45,464 nt of DNA from a virus. A model generated the notes under the pieces. It did no database searches. It was given only the letters and a program-made list of their open reading frames with translations, and had not been told where the DNA came from. Below, piece by piece: positions 8,347 to 17,508 of the stretch (its first letter is position 1; every line of letters begins with the position of its first letter). The translations under genes were made by a program, and so were the position numbers. The DNA is taken from IMG/VR virus record IMGVR_UViG_3300037245_002570, positions 1 to 45,464 of that record. One strand, given 5' to 3'.

Positions 8347-10068
8347 ATGTGGAAGAAATTTGTATTCGGACTACTTGCTGTATTAATACTAGCCTCTCCT
8401 TTAGCTGTATCAGCTTTCAACGTCGATTGGGATGATGATTTTGAGGCATCCCCTGCGGATAGTGATTTAGCTCTTGAGGGTGCTGAAAGATTTAGAGAGC
8501 TTAAGGAAGCAATTAGAGAACGCTTAGCAGAGGAGCATAATTACTCTGAGGTTGGTGCTGGAACTGATGATGGGACGCATAAGGAAGGCTCAGCCCGAAT
8601 TTGGGTTCAAGATGATGAGCCGGAAGAAACCCCAGGTGGACAGAGTATAGATGATGGAAGCATCTGGCTTGAGACTGATGAGAATATCCTTTGGATATAT
8701 GATGCAGATGATGAAGAAGCTTGGGTTAAGATCATACAATATGATGATAATGTAGACTTGACTAGTGAACAAACTATCTCTGGAACTAAGACCTTCGACC
8801 TTGCAGTTTTTAAGCGTTTAATGCTTAAGCAGATTGCTGTAACGGCTGAGACATATACAGCTGGTGCGGATTATAATTTTTATATTTGTGACACTACTTC
8901 AAACGATATAACCCTAACCCTTCCTGATGGGACATCTTCTGATGGGTCTGAGCTTTACGCTTTCAAACTCATTGATGCTACAAATGCTCTTTATGTAACT
9001 GCAGGAGCTGGCGAGACTATTGAGGGTGCAGCAGACTTCGAAGTCAATGTCGTTAATGATTTTCTTATAATTGCTTCTGATGGTGAGGATTCTGCTGATT
9101 GGCATATCCTCGCGACAGGTTCTCCAATATCTAATACCGTAGGTGCTGATGAACTTAAAGAAAATATCGAAGACATCTTAGAGGAAGTTACTATCTTTGC
9201 TGCCTTTGGTGGTGTAGGAACTAATGATATTACATCCTCAGGAGTTACAACTTGGCTTGATGGTTCAGCGGATGATGATGATGGTACTGCTAATGGAGTA
9301 TTAGTTAAGCAGCTTAGAAATTTAACCATCGCTGATGGACACTCTTTTACCACTGACGCCGCAAGTATGATTCTTGGTATTAGAGGTACTCTTACCATGA
9401 ATGGTACAGGTGCTCTTATTATGGATGGTAAGGGTGCTGCTGGTGGTACAAATAGTGGTGCAGGAGCTCAGGGTGGAGAGTGGCATAATTATGCACTTTA
9501 TACTTACCCAACTACTTCTATAGGTGCTGGTGGTGGAGCAGGAGGAGGAGCTAAAGAAGGTACTGGAGGCGGGGCTGGTGGACATACTGGAGTACTTGGT
9601 GTTGCTAGTGCTAGTGGTAATGGAGGTAACGGTGGAACAGTTCCGGCTGTATTTAAGACCTATCCTTTAAGTTTAAGAAGTAAAGGTGATTGGGTTAGAA
9701 GTGTATTATTCTCTACTGGGGCAGGTGGTGGAGCTGGTGCTAATGCTACATCTTGTACTCCTGGAAATGGTGGAGCTGGTGGAGGTTTTATATATATTGA
9801 AGCAAATTCTACAATCTTTGCAGGAACTCCGTCTATATCTGCTGATGGTACTAATGGCGTGAATGCTAATCCTGCTGCTGGTGATGATTGTGGAGCTGGC
9901 GCCGGCGGCGGTGGTGGTTGTATAATAATACTGTATAAAAATATCACAGATGGAGTAAACCTTACTACTTCTGTAGCAGGAGGTAGTGGGGGTAATGGAG
10001 CAGCTGAAGGATTTGATGGTGGAGACGGTGGCACTGGGTCAGTTATAACTCAAGATGTGGATAGTTAA
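8347..10068 (+). CDS. Fibre/adhesin with signal peptide and polyglycine tip
   Basis: A 573-residue protein, likely a host-binding fibre. Residues 1-24 look like a signal peptide ending VSA|F. Next comes an acidic helical segment (ERFRELKEAIRERLAEEHNY, residues ~46-65), a stretch seen in tail-fibre stalks, then beta-rich domains. From ~365 to the end there are many glycine blocks (GAGGGAGGGA, GTGGGAGG, GNGGNGG, GAGGGAGANA, GAGAGGGGG, GGSGGNGA, GGDGG). Such spacing is known from the polyglycine-II sandwich tips of T-even gp38 adhesins, where variable loops between glycine helices bind the receptor. The next gene starts at the base after this stop. Confidence 0.7.
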   Translation: MWKKFVFGLLAVLILASPLAVSAFNVDWDDDFEASPADSDLALEGAERFRELKEAIRERLAEEHNYSEVGAGTDDGTHKEGSARIWVQDDEPEETPGGQSIDDGSIWLETDENILWIYDADDEEAWVKIIQYDDNVDLTSEQTISGTKTFDLAVFKRLMLKQIAVTAETYTAGADYNFYICDTTSNDITLTLPDGTSSDGSELYAFKLIDATNALYVTAGAGETIEGAADFEVNVVNDFLIIASDGEDSADWHILATGSPISNTVGADELKENIEDILEEVTIFAAFGGVGTNDITSSGVTTWLDGSADDDDGTANGVLVKQLRNLTIADGHSFTTDAASMILGIRGTLTMNGTGALIMDGKGAAGGTNSGAGAQGGEWHNYALYTYPTTSIGAGGGAGGGAKEGTGGGAGGHTGVLGVASASGNGGNGGTVPAVFKTYPLSLRSKGDWVRSVLFSTGAGGGAGANATSCTPGNGGAGGGFIYIEANSTIFAGTPSISADGTNGVNANPAAGDDCGAGAGGGGGCIIILYKNITDGVNLTTSVAGGSGGNGAAEGFDGGDGGTGSVITQDVDS

Positions 10069-11697
10069 ATGACTATAGAACTTATAGAGCGACGAGGGAA
10101 TATAAAACCTACTGTAGAGATTAATCCTATTGGGGGGATTAATACCGATCTTCCTTCTACAGAATTGGAAAACTTTGTCAGCCCGAATTCCCAGAATGTT
10201 ACATTCCATAAGTATACAGTTGATAGCAGGAATGGACTTAAAGTCTTAGGGGATCAGGATAATTTGACTGGAATCCCTACAGGCATTTGGGAATATATCC
10301 GAGCTAATCAGACTAGGTATTTACTTGTTCTTACGACTGATGGGTTCTTCAGATACAAACCTGCAACTGGAACTTGGGAAGATTTGAATGCTGATGATCT
10401 CTTAACTATAAGTTCAAATCCTACAGACTTTGCTACTGGAACCTACTTCCCTCAAGGTGGCGATGATATGTATATCGTTACCAATCAAGTTGATCCTATT
10501 ATGAAATGGGAGGGAAGTGAGAGTTCAGATGCAGAGGTGCTTGGCGGGCTTAGCACTGGTGCTGGAGACCCAATTACTATCAAGGCTGATATAGTCCGTA
10601 CTTATATGGATTATTTAATTTTGCTTAATACAGAGGAAGATGGGACTCGTATAGCCCAAAGAGTTCGATGGTCTGATACAGGAAAACCAGAAGTATTCAC
10701 TGGTGGCACCTCAGGATTTTCTGACATCATATCCAAAGGAGCAGGAATCAAAGCCTCTGAGATGCTTAGGGAAATTCTATACATCTACATGGAAAACTCC
10801 ATAGTTGCGTTTAACTGGATTGGAGGAACAAGTGTATTCCGTTGGACTATTACAGTTCCAGAGACTGGACTTGCGGCTTCAAGGACAGTGGCGGAATTTG
10901 GTGATTTCCACATCTTCCTTGGTTATGATAGTGTATATATGTTTGATGGAACGCAGAGGTTAATGTCTATATCTGATGGTAGGGTTAATGAGGGAATCAT
11001 CAACGCAGTCAATTATGATAACATTGAGAATGCCTTTGCGGTGGTTGATAAGAAGTTTGGCCTTTATTCCCTCTACCTTCCCTCCGGTGGAGCTTATTGG
11101 CCTCTCACCAGATGGACATATGATATCTCCACTCAAACTTGGGCAAAATCTGAATTCGCCTCTACCCTATCTGGAACTAGGGAAGATGCAGATGGGAATA
11201 GATCTGGTATTATTGGAGGAGTTCTTTATAGGGAGTTTACTGGAGAGGCTTGGGAAGATTTAGTCGGAACATGGGAAGCTCAGGATTGGAGATGGGATTC
11301 TAGGGCAATACAAAAAGATGCCCCACGCTTAGCTTTAACTCATTCTGGAGGAACTAAAGGTGGGGTTTTTATAGATTCTCCTCTTACATTTAATGATACC
11401 ACACTTCGAGTTGACTCCTTCATTGAGACTAAGGATTTCCAAATTGGAGATAATACCCGTGTAACGCAGCTTGATTTTGAGGCTGTAGGGTATTCATTAG
11501 ACATTGCATACTCTATTGATGAGGGAAAGAATTGGGTTAATGTGGAGACAGTGGAACTTAATCAAGTGACTATGCAAAGGTATAGTGTATTTTTTGATGT
11601 CCTTTCAGAACGTGTAAGATTCAGATTCCGCAATAACACAATAAGTGAAGGGTTTAGCTTGCGTAAATTCCGCTTCTGGGCTATACCGAGGTTATAG
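10069..11697 (+). CDS. Tail hub/nozzle beta-propeller (P22 gp10-like)
   Basis: A 542-residue protein resembling the P22 gp10 stabilisation (nozzle) family: an N-terminal VEINPIGGINTDLP arm, then repeated blade-like strands with aromatic and Gly/Asp turns (TRYLLVLTTDGFFRYK, DDMYIVTNQVDPIMKWEG, FGDFHIFLGYDSVYMFDG, FGLYSLYLPSGG, WPLTRWTYD). It probably plugs and extends the tail below the adaptor. The C-terminal ~100 residues form a separate beta-sandwich-like module. The start is ATG immediately after the adhesin stop. Similarity is by pattern; the position after the neck gene supports it. Confidence 0.7.
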   Translation: MTIELIERRGNIKPTVEINPIGGINTDLPSTELENFVSPNSQNVTFHKYTVDSRNGLKVLGDQDNLTGIPTGIWEYIRANQTRYLLVLTTDGFFRYKPATGTWEDLNADDLLTISSNPTDFATGTYFPQGGDDMYIVTNQVDPIMKWEGSESSDAEVLGGLSTGAGDPITIKADIVRTYMDYLILLNTEEDGTRIAQRVRWSDTGKPEVFTGGTSGFSDIISKGAGIKASEMLREILYIYMENSIVAFNWIGGTSVFRWTITVPETGLAASRTVAEFGDFHIFLGYDSVYMFDGTQRLMSISDGRVNEGIINAVNYDNIENAFAVVDKKFGLYSLYLPSGGAYWPLTRWTYDISTQTWAKSEFASTLSGTREDADGNRSGIIGGVLYREFTGEAWEDLVGTWEAQDWRWDSRAIQKDAPRLALTHSGGTKGGVFIDSPLTFNDTTLRVDSFIETKDFQIGDNTRVTQLDFEAVGYSLDIAYSIDEGKNWVNVETVELNQVTMQRYSVFFDVLSERVRFRFRNNTISEGFSLRKFRFWAIPRL

Positions 11698-11698
11698 A

Positions 11699-12295
11699 AT
11701 GAGCAGACTTCCATTAAAATTACATTGGCCTACTATTCCTCAAGAATTTACTGAACAGATGCACATATATTTAATGAGATTTCAGAATCAGGCTGAGCAG
11801 TATTTGCGCTACCTGCAAGAGGATTTGGATATTATATCTAATGAGGATGTGTGGTTGGAGGAGAGGTACTCGCCAGTAGATTCAGTGTTTTATGATAAGG
11901 ATGGGAAGCTAAGATTCTATGTGAATGGGGTTCAGGTTTGTTGGTTCGATTGGAGTGGTAATTGGTATCGCGGCGGGAACTTTGATAATAGGACTGTTAA
12001 TCTTTCTAAGACGAATACTCTCCAACTTGCTGCTTTTGATAATCAGACAGGAACTATAGATATCTTCCATGATGGAGAGCAAGTTATTCAATTTAGTGAA
12101 ACAGAAATAACTATAGATAATCAATTTGCAGTTTTAACGGGGCAGAGTTTAGATAGTTCTTCTTCTCTTAACTGGATAGATCAAGGTATAAATGCTGATG
12201 GAGATTTAACTACATTCCTTTGTGCAAGGGAGCATAGAGTTCTTGAGATTGTGGGAACTGATGTTAGGTTGAAAGGAGCGATTAAAGTTGCGTAA
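11699..12295 (+). CDS. Tail-associated beta-rich protein
   Basis: A 198-residue protein. I start it at the ATG two bases after the hub stop (GAGG eight bases upstream), not at an in-frame ATG inside the hub gene. The N-terminus is helical and aromatic (EFTEQMHIYLMRFQNQAEQY), then come repeating WFDWSGNWYRGG and FDNQTGTIDIFHDGEQVI elements suggesting beta-solenoid or triple-beta stalk segments. It is likely a tail appendage component linking the hub to the fibres that follow. No known family is recognised. It overlaps the next start by eight bases. Confidence 0.6.
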   Translation: MSRLPLKLHWPTIPQEFTEQMHIYLMRFQNQAEQYLRYLQEDLDIISNEDVWLEERYSPVDSVFYDKDGKLRFYVNGVQVCWFDWSGNWYRGGNFDNRTVNLSKTNTLQLAAFDNQTGTIDIFHDGEQVIQFSETEITIDNQFAVLTGQSLDSSSSLNWIDQGINADGDLTTFLCAREHRVLEIVGTDVRLKGAIKVA

Positions 12296-14096
12296 AGTAA
12301 TGTTGATAGTGTGCTTGATGTTGATTCCGGTAGCTGTCCTTGCGGCGGATAGGGATGAGTTTAGAAGGACAATTATGGAGGAGTCTACATCGGAAGTTCT
12401 TGTGCTTAAAGGTCAAGTTGGAGCTGGTCATTTAGAGGAAGCCTATGATGGTACAGCTTCTGGAGGGACATTAGTATATAGACTTAGTCTTGTAGGGTCA
12501 ATAGCTCAACTAGAAGCTATACATGCTATATATCTTAATTACACCACTGATGGTGGGGTAGGAGATGGTGATGCTATCTTTGGTCTAACAGAGGTATCTG
12601 ATAATCCTGGGACTCCAGTGGCTAATATGGGTCTTATGTTTGCTAAAGATAATGATGGGGAAACGCAGCTTTATTGGATAAGTGATGCAGGTACAGTATA
12701 TACCATCCTCCTCGGTGGGGTTACGATAGGAACTGTGGTTGATTCTTTATCTATATTCTACACAGCACCTTCAACAGCAGCATCTATTTTTAGTGCTCTT
12801 GACATACAACTAGATGTTACCAGTCTTGTGGCTACGTCCGAGATACACGGAGTCAATGTTGCTGCGGTTGGCTCCACCAGCGGCATAATAACGGGACTAG
12901 GTACACATACTGGTGTTATGCCAATTCATCAGCACATAGGCGCATTCACCACACCGAGCCAGACTGAATATGCGGGTGAGATACCAAGCGGCGGCTCGTG
13001 GTCTGATGGGATAGATGGAAATACAATATTTGAAGCTGACAATGACGAAATATATATAGGCTCAGCAGCTGTATTTGGTGAGCTTGAAGTCATTTTGTCT
13101 ACTCCTTCAAGTCACAATCAGAACCTTGTTTTTGAGTTTTACGATACAACTCCAGCGTGGGTTGCGTTTACGCCCCTAGATGGAACGAACGGGATGCAAC
13201 AAAACGGAATCATAGAATGGACCGCAGCCAACCTCACAAACTGGAAAAGTGATGGCGACCCCGCCGGTGTGGATGGTAGTAGTGGATACTGGATGCGAGC
13301 ACGACGGGAACGCAACAATGTTACTACTGATCCGATAGTGACTACAATAAAGACGCTTGCTCCTACCGAATACGAGTGGGATAAAAATGGAGATGTAGAT
13401 GTTCATAGTGTAAACATTGCAGCAGGAGAGGATTATTCAATCGACGGAACTCCTCTCGATCTTGATGATATAGATGATGGAAGCACATATGAAAGGGTAG
13501 CCGCCGCAGAACTAGCCGCTGGGATTTATAAAGATGGTGATGATGATGGAACTACTAAAGGTATTGCAGCTTATAACAATACTGATTTTGATGTTGATGC
13601 TGGCGTTGTCACACTTGCTACCAAAACATTAAAGCTCCCCTTTGAATTCGTCCTTGGTTCCCATGATGATACAGACGCAAATCTAGGTGATGTAGACCCG
13701 CGTCAAGGTTTCGATGCCACAAACATGCACCATTATCAACGAAGAGCTACAATGACTGGACTTACTAATGAAGTAAGTTATTGGTGGGCTAAGGTACTTC
13801 TCCCAACTAATTTTACTGGTTTTCCGGCGAGTAATAATGCTCATGTAAATGTGCGGGCTAGTGATGAGACTAATAATACCTTAACTATCGCAGCTTATGA
13901 TGATGAAGCTAATCTTGATAGCGGATGTAATTCTGCACATAGCTTTGTTGCTGATGACACCTGGGAACTTTGGGAAGATGAGATTACAGATTCCTACGAC
14001 GCTGGAGATTGGGTTTATTTTAAGTATACTGTAAATCTTGATGGTGATGATACCTTTGATATTGCGGAGGGTTGGATAGATGTTGAAGTGGAATAA
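12288..14096 (+). CDS. Fibre-like protein with signal peptide
   Basis: A 602-residue protein. The start is TTG (GGAG nine bases upstream); ATG at 12300 is the alternative. Residues 1-20 form a signal peptide ending VLA|A. The body is beta-rich and Asp/Thr/Gly-rich, with a fibre-stalk motif (GEDYSIDGTPLDL, residues ~380-395) of the kind preceding phage fibre tips, and a C-terminal domain (~450-602) rich in aromatic residues that could be a carbohydrate-binding or LamG-like sandwich. The stretch from about 12830 to 13400 has visibly higher GC than its flanks, suggesting module exchange. It probably contributes to host attachment. Confidence 0.6.
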   Translation: MRKVMLIVCLMLIPVAVLAADRDEFRRTIMEESTSEVLVLKGQVGAGHLEEAYDGTASGGTLVYRLSLVGSIAQLEAIHAIYLNYTTDGGVGDGDAIFGLTEVSDNPGTPVANMGLMFAKDNDGETQLYWISDAGTVYTILLGGVTIGTVVDSLSIFYTAPSTAASIFSALDIQLDVTSLVATSEIHGVNVAAVGSTSGIITGLGTHTGVMPIHQHIGAFTTPSQTEYAGEIPSGGSWSDGIDGNTIFEADNDEIYIGSAAVFGELEVILSTPSSHNQNLVFEFYDTTPAWVAFTPLDGTNGMQQNGIIEWTAANLTNWKSDGDPAGVDGSSGYWMRARRERNNVTTDPIVTTIKTLAPTEYEWDKNGDVDVHSVNIAAGEDYSIDGTPLDLDDIDDGSTYERVAAAELAAGIYKDGDDDGTTKGIAAYNNTDFDVDAGVVTLATKTLKLPFEFVLGSHDDTDANLGDVDPRQGFDATNMHHYQRRATMTGLTNEVSYWWAKVLLPTNFTGFPASNNAHVNVRASDETNNTLTIAAYDDEANLDSGCNSAHSFVADDTWELWEDEITDSYDAGDWVYFKYTVNLDGDDTFDIAEGWIDVEVE

Positions 14097-15318
14097 GCTT
14101 CTTAGTATATTGATGATTTTTGTATCTACATCTGTGTATGCAGATACAAAGACATTTCAGTTAAACAAACCTGATTTTCCACCTGAAGGCAAAAAGAATT
14201 TCGTACAGGATTTGACAGCTGGCTTTGCGAAGAAGACTGGTGGAGATTTATTTGTGGCTAGAATTGGGGCGAGTAAGTTTAAGTATGAGTATGAAGGGGA
14301 ATGGATAACCTTTGAACCGCAAGGTCATGGACTTGCTTTAGCTACAGGTTTATTTAATGAATTTATTTATTCTAATTACTGGACGGATACCGATCTGCGC
14401 TTCACCGTCCGCGATTACGGCGTCAAGGTGGATATCGTTCTCAAAACCGACAAAGCTCCGGCAGAGTTTTCTTTCCGCATCTCCAAGTCGGCGGGCTGGC
14501 AGGATGAATGGATACGCCCCGCCTATGCCTACATCACAAATCCATACTGCCCTGTCGGGATGGAAGAGTCCGAAGTCGCTGGTCTTCTGGCCTACACGAT
14601 CACGCAAAAAGGATTGACTGCGGATATGTACCCAGTGGTGATCGATCCAACATTCGACCTAGCCCACAGCGTGGATGATACAGTTGGCCTAACAGGATTT
14701 CTAAATGCCAATCTCTTTACTGATACAAACAACGCGTTCGGCAGGCTTCAACCTGGAGCGATAGACACAAAAGATTTCGCATATATCAGATGGATTCTTG
14801 ATATCCCTCGTGCGTCTAAGGTAACAACCGCAAATCAATCATGGAGGGCCTCACTCACTGAGTCTGGCAGCTTTACCTCACAAATATATCTACTCGATCA
14901 GAGCGGAAGTCCAGCATGGAAAACGACAGGTGCGACTGGCGGTTTTCATACGGATCAATATGCAGATGGAACCGCTTTGCTTACAATTGCGAACGATGCT
15001 GTGAGCAGCGTGGCATGGACTCCTGTGGCGTGGACGCCTAACACATGGTACGATTCGCCAGAGATCAAAGCGCTTGTTCAAGCCGCTCTTGACTCATTCG
15101 ATTATGCCCCCCTCAGTGCGACCGACAAGTATGTCGGTTTCCACGTTGACGATGGGGATGGCCCTTATAATCCGCCAACTCGACGAGTAGGCTATTCGTA
15201 TGATTTCGATCCAGCGTTCGCGCCGGAGCTTGATATCACATACGACCCTTGGGGAGAGATTAGAACACCAAATGGATATAAATATAATGGAACTACATTT
15301 AGCTATTATGATTACTAA
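14080..15318 (+). CDS. Exported fibre-like protein with mosaic composition
   Basis: A 412-residue protein with a signal peptide ending VYA|D (residues 1-22). Residues ~25-190 form an unknown beta domain. The later part (AYIRWILDIPRASKVTTANQ and following) resembles surface DNRLRE-type beta-sandwich domains, a weak match. The central two thirds (about 14390-15240) are clearly GC-richer than both gene ends and use different codons, so this segment looks acquired. The start lies inside the previous gene (17-base overlap). It may be a second receptor-binding protein or a secreted surface protein; I cannot separate these. Confidence 0.55.
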   Translation: MLKWNKLLSILMIFVSTSVYADTKTFQLNKPDFPPEGKKNFVQDLTAGFAKKTGGDLFVARIGASKFKYEYEGEWITFEPQGHGLALATGLFNEFIYSNYWTDTDLRFTVRDYGVKVDIVLKTDKAPAEFSFRISKSAGWQDEWIRPAYAYITNPYCPVGMEESEVAGLLAYTITQKGLTADMYPVVIDPTFDLAHSVDDTVGLTGFLNANLFTDTNNAFGRLQPGAIDTKDFAYIRWILDIPRASKVTTANQSWRASLTESGSFTSQIYLLDQSGSPAWKTTGATGGFHTDQYADGTALLTIANDAVSSVAWTPVAWTPNTWYDSPEIKALVQAALDSFDYAPLSATDKYVGFHVDDGDGPYNPPTRRVGYSYDFDPAFAPELDITYDPWGEIRTPNGYKYNGTTFSYYDY

Positions 15319-15332
15319 AGGAAAGGTAAACT

Positions 15333-15590
15333 ATGTGGATTCAACTTGGGGCATCTCTTGCCACGTTCTTAACTATAGGAGGACTTGTGATACTTATGTT
15401 TAGAATACAACAAGGTCAGATTGCTAAGAAAGTTGACAAGGAATTTTATGTACAACAACAGATTAATGCTAATAAGCTTTTTGATGAGTTAAAGGATACT
15501 GCAAAAGAAGGTTCTGAGAAGTTACAAGCTTTACATCTTACAGTCGTAAAAATAGCAACTAAAATGGGTATAATAGAAGGTGGTGAATAG
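15333..15590 (+). CDS. Single-pass membrane protein, coiled coil
   Basis: An 85-residue protein with one N-terminal transmembrane segment (residues ~4-24, LGASLATFLTIGGLVILMF) followed by a charged helical tail likely to form a coiled coil. The N-out/C-in topology and size fit pinholin- or i-spanin-like proteins. However, it sits between fibre and ejection genes rather than in the lysis cassette, so an ejection or membrane-docking role is possible. It ends two bases before the next gene. Confidence 0.6.
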   Translation: MWIQLGASLATFLTIGGLVILMFRIQQGQIAKKVDKEFYVQQQINANKLFDELKDTAKEGSEKLQALHLTVVKIATKMGIIEGGE

Positions 15591-15592
15591 AT

Positions 15593-16516
15593 ATGGGACT
15601 CTTTGGTAGTGATCCTAAGTTAGATTTAGTTGACACTAGAACTCAAGGACAAACACGAATAGGGAATCAACTTGCCCGTTTTCTTAGTGGCGGGATTGGT
15701 AGAGGAACCCAACCTTATCGAGGTGGATTTGTAGCAGGGCAAAGTAAGTTTGAGAAGGGAAGTTTAGGTCTCCTTGGACAGCTTATGCGTGGTGGAGTTA
15801 ATCCCTTATTCGAACAGGCGGAAGGTGCGCTTGGAACTCTTCTCCAAGGAGAGCCTACTACAAATATTGATGAACAGTATACACAAGATTACTTTAAAGG
15901 TATATATGATGAATCTTTTGATAGGTTGCAAACAGATATTCTTCCCTTAGTTGAGGGAGCTTATGCAGGGAATTACTGGAGTTCTCCAAGGGCTGGAGCT
16001 ACGGCGGAAGCGGTGACAGGATTTGGACAAGATATGTCGAGCTTACTCGCGGAGCTTGTTTATGCTGATCAACAGAGTAAGTTGCAGTTATCCGAGTCTG
16101 CTGCGGATAGGCAATTAGCTGCAACTGGGGCAGCGGGGAATCTTGCTACGCAGAAACAGGGATTACAGACTGGGCTTATTCAAGCTGGTCAGCAGTTTGG
16201 TGCGTTGCCTAGGATTTTACAGCAAGCGCAACTCGATGCAAAGTATAAAGATTGGCTTAGGACTCGACCGGAATATAATCCACTGTTGGATAAAGCACTT
16301 GGATATTTAGGGACTCCAGGCTTGACGGGTGTAGTTACTCCAGGTCAGGAAGGAGTTCTGCCTGGAATGTTGCAAGCCCTTATGATGGTAGGTGGGACTG
16401 CACTTCTTGGACCGGGTGGTGCTCCTGCTCTTGCGGGTGCTGGTGCGGGAGGTTATGCTGCTGGTGCTGGTCAACTATCTAAACTGCTTGGTCCAGGATT
16501 TAATTTATTCAACTAA
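15593..16516 (+). CDS. Internal virion/ejection protein A
   Basis: A 307-residue protein. The first of three consecutive genes in the place where P22-like phages encode the DNA-ejection proteins (gp7/gp20/gp16 equivalents). It is rich in Gly, Ala, Leu and Gln, with long helices in the middle (AAGNLATQKQGLQTGLIQAG) and a Gly/Ala-rich hydrophobic C-terminus (GGTALLGPGGAPALAGAGAG) that could insert in a membrane. No enzymatic motif. The role is inferred from order and composition. Confidence 0.6.
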   Translation: MGLFGSDPKLDLVDTRTQGQTRIGNQLARFLSGGIGRGTQPYRGGFVAGQSKFEKGSLGLLGQLMRGGVNPLFEQAEGALGTLLQGEPTTNIDEQYTQDYFKGIYDESFDRLQTDILPLVEGAYAGNYWSSPRAGATAEAVTGFGQDMSSLLAELVYADQQSKLQLSESAADRQLAATGAAGNLATQKQGLQTGLIQAGQQFGALPRILQQAQLDAKYKDWLRTRPEYNPLLDKALGYLGTPGLTGVVTPGQEGVLPGMLQALMMVGGTALLGPGGAPALAGAGAGGYAAGAGQLSKLLGPGFNLFN

Positions 16517-16530
16517 GGAGGTAAAATATA

Positions 16531-17508
16531 ATGGCACTCGGAGGATTGGTACAATTACCAGCAAGATCTCCTAACCCTTATGGGGAGGCTATAAGTGGAG
16601 CAGGGAACTTTCTTGCTCAGATGATAGCAGGGAAGCAGCAAGAGAAGAGGCAGGCAGCGGAGAAGGATAAAGATAGACAATTTACAGAGAAGATGGCAGT
16701 AAGAACCTCTGCGGTTAATATGATGAATGGGTTGCAGAAGGAACTTAAAGATGTTGATGCTGAAAATATGCCTCGTGTGATTAATACAATGGAACAATTA
16801 GCTGGTGTAATTCTACCAAATGTTGACTCAAAAAGTTTGGTAGATTCTATAGTAGCTGGTGCTAGTATTGATCGTATACTTGCTAAGCAAGGTGTTAGAC
16901 TTGGAGAGCAAGCTGTTGAAGCAGGTGCTTTGGATGTGACGAGGAAGGAACGTGAGCTTCCGTCTGAAGGGTTTACACAGAAAGCTGAGACAGCTAAACT
17001 TAAAGCTACCGCTGCATCAACTGATGCTATTCGTGCAGGAATTCCTAGCTCTGAAGCTCAGAAAGCAAAGGTAACTTTAGATATTGCTCGGGCTGGTCAA
17101 GCTGATGCTACAGCAGCATATTACACAGAATTTAAGAGTAAGCTTAAAAGTTCTGAGGAACTTAAGAATATGATTGCAGCACAAGATATCAATTTCAGAA
17201 ATGATTATAAGAGATTGTTTGGTGCTGAATTAGGAATGGAAAAATTTCTAGTTTCTATATCAGAGCAGAAAGATAAACCTCTTAGAGGTTGGACTCAGGA
17301 ACAAGCAGATAGATATAATTATCTGCGAGAAACTTATGGTTTGCAAGGTTTAATTCCTGAAATTGTACCTTCACAGAAGCGTGACTTCTTACCTTTCGGT
17401 GATGAGTTTGGAGGGTATAAATGGGGAAAGGTTGGTTTCCCATCTGCGGTTAATACAGCTGAAGAACTTAATGCAGAAGCTGCAAAGTATATTGGAGGAG
17501 GAAAGTAA
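16531..17508 (+). CDS. Internal virion/ejection protein B
   Basis: A 325-residue, mostly helical protein with Lys/Glu/Ala-rich coiled-coil segments (QEKRQAAEKDKDRQFTEKMA near residue 40) and few Cys or Trp residues. The N-terminus is glycine-rich and hydrophobic. It starts 14 bases after gene A with aaggagg upstream and ends directly against the next gene. Context suggests a DNA-ejection conduit protein. Confidence 0.6.
   Translation: MALGGLVQLPARSPNPYGEAISGAGNFLAQMIAGKQQEKRQAAEKDKDRQFTEKMAVRTSAVNMMNGLQKELKDVDAENMPRVINTMEQLAGVILPNVDSKSLVDSIVAGASIDRILAKQGVRLGEQAVEAGALDVTRKERELPSEGFTQKAETAKLKATAASTDAIRAGIPSSEAQKAKVTLDIARAGQADATAAYYTEFKSKLKSSEELKNMIAAQDINFRNDYKRLFGAELGMEKFLVSISEQKDKPLRGWTQEQADRYNYLRETYGLQGLIPEIVPSQKRDFLPFGDEFGGYKWGKVGFPSAVNTAEELNAEAAKYIGGGK

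Noticed and set aside
9322-10034. Long minus-strand open frames with Ser/Thr- or Pro-rich composition
   Set aside because: They are the mirror of the glycine-rich adhesin codons (GGT/GGA read backwards as ACC/TCC/CCA) and have no starts with ribosome sites.
7939-15318. A diversity-generating retroelement acting on the fibre genes
   Set aside because: I found no reverse transcriptase and no template repeat matching a fibre 3' end.
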